Positions 63,423-64,000 of a stretch of 64,000 nucleotides of DNA are shown one piece after another. Origin of the DNA: Paeniglutamicibacter psychrophenolicus (lineage in GTDB: Bacteria; Actinomycetota; Actinomycetes; Actinomycetales; Micrococcaceae). Within the stretch, counting starts at the first letter, position 1. Each line of letters begins with the position of its first letter. Where the stretch lies: contig NZ_JAGIOE010000001.1 in assembly GCF_017876575.1 (NCBI RefSeq), forward strand, positions 4,754,443-4,818,442, given 5' to 3'. The position numbers were made by a program, and so were the translations under genes. Under the pieces are notes generated by a model, which worked only from the letters and a program-made list of their open reading frames with translations, was not told where the DNA came from and ran no database searches.

Positions 63423-64000
63423 TCAGCCAATGGGCTCGGCCATCTGCCGCACGGCGTAGGCAACCTCTATGCTCTGGCCGGTGACCGGGTCGGACATCTC
63501 CACCCTCCAGCTTTGCGCAAACTGGTCCACGCCGGCGATCATGGCGACGGTTCCCGAGATCAGCACGGTTCCCGGCTTGTTGAGCCCGCGCTCCCCCAGG
63601 ACATCCAACCAGTAGTCGGGAGTCAGCAATGCGCCCAGGCTGCTGTCCTGGATCAGGGTGTCGGCCTCCCCTTCGGCTCCGACCCAGGCCCTGAGCGTGA
63701 TCCGGTCCAGGTGCTCCCGTACGTCATCCAGGCGCCAGGCCTTGCGTCCAAGCACATCGGGGCCGGCGTTCTTGCTCCAGGCAACACCGTGCACCTCGAG
63801 GTCGCGGTCGGTGTGGTCGCAGGCCGCCGTGAGCAGCACTCCCTCGTCCGTGACGACGAGAGCCCACTCCGCTTCGCCGGAGGTCCTCCCGTGCTGGACC
63901 ACGACCTCGCCGGCCTGCTGGGCGAGATAGCTGGAGACGGGGTACATGGCCGGCGTGGCACTGGGCCCGGGAACCCCCAGCTCGGCCAGCTCGGCGATGT
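63423..64000 (-). CDS. DUF2848 family protein, 5' end beyond the window
   Basis: The frame enters from the right edge and runs to the stop at 63423, giving about 192 residues. It shows the DUF2848 features IAELAELGVPGPSATPAMYP, TSGEAEWALVVT and LLTAACDHTDRDLEVHGVAW, which includes the conserved DHTDR. The family is distantly related to FAH-type enzymes and is of unknown function. An internal ATG at 63947 exists, but the conserved sequence upstream shows the true start lies beyond 64000. Confidence 0.82.
   Translation of the reverse strand, partial: IAELAELGVPGPSATPAMYPVSSYLAQQAGEVVVQHGRTSGEAEWALVVTDEGVLLTAACDHTDRDLEVHGVAWSKNAGPDVLGRKAWRLDDVREHLDRITLRAWVGAEGEADTLIQDSSLGALLTPDYWLDVLGERGLNKPGTVLISGTVAMIAGVDQFAQSWRVEMSDPVTGQSIEVAYAVRQMAEPIG

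Overview
The window is a 64 kb piece of a high-GC actinobacterial chromosome, most likely from the Micrococcaceae (Arthrobacter-like). Supporting signs are GTG/TTG starts, apparent leaderless genes, a CIRCE-controlled solo GroEL2-type chaperonin with a Gly/Met tail, an IdeR/DtxR regulator with all metal ligands, the actinobacterial families DUF3027, DUF3263, LytR_C and DUF4032, and OtsA/OtsB trehalose synthesis. The genus is inferred from gene content only.

Layout. 0-9 kb holds a truncated HNH nuclease, two cell-wall hydrolases (NlpC/P60 and M23), each behind a c-di-AMP (ydaO-type) riboswitch, IdeR, SerC, a DUF3027/cold-shock pair and a two-component system. 9-23 kb is mostly housekeeping: an orphan WXG100 protein, a DUF4031-HD fusion, GroEL, LytR_C and DUF3263 proteins, Ung, a ThrE-type exporter, an LLM oxidoreductase, tRNA-Val, acetyltransferases, a CoA-transferase and a frameshifted transglutaminase-like gene. 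23-33 kb has a small membrane protein, a glycosyltransferase, a nucleoside hydrolase/MFS/ribokinase operon facing a LacI regulator across two near-identical operators, and a DHDPS-family gene. 33-36 kb is a lower-GC stretch with a type II restriction-modification pair lying 3' of tRNA-Thr. 36-51 kb carries a DsbA-like protein, otsA-otsB, an ABC ATPase (MsmK/UgpC type), DUF4032, and a maltodextrin regulon: malE-malF-malG-GH13 facing an alpha-glucosidase, with a LacI regulator and a second alpha-glucosidase (to 53.6 kb).

53.6-58.4 kb is a lower-GC catabolic cluster: a kynurenine-formamidase-like hydrolase divergent from an MHS transporter, then an SDR dehydrogenase, a MarR regulator and a fumarylacetoacetate-hydrolase-family enzyme, with a perfect MarR-type palindrome in the divergent promoter. 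It is followed by debris of two unrelated insertion sequences and an alpha/beta-hydrolase pseudogene. The right end has siderophore uptake genes (two FecCD permeases divergent from a binding lipoprotein, no ATPase) and a truncated DUF2848 gene.

How the parts work together. c-di-AMP probably gates wall hydrolases through RNA. The two LacI divergons control nucleoside salvage and maltodextrin use. The maltose permease lacks its own ATPase and may use the MsmK-type ATPase about 4 kb away. IdeR could control the siderophore genes, but the candidate iron box there is weak. The least explained unit is the 53.6-58.4 kb catabolic cluster.
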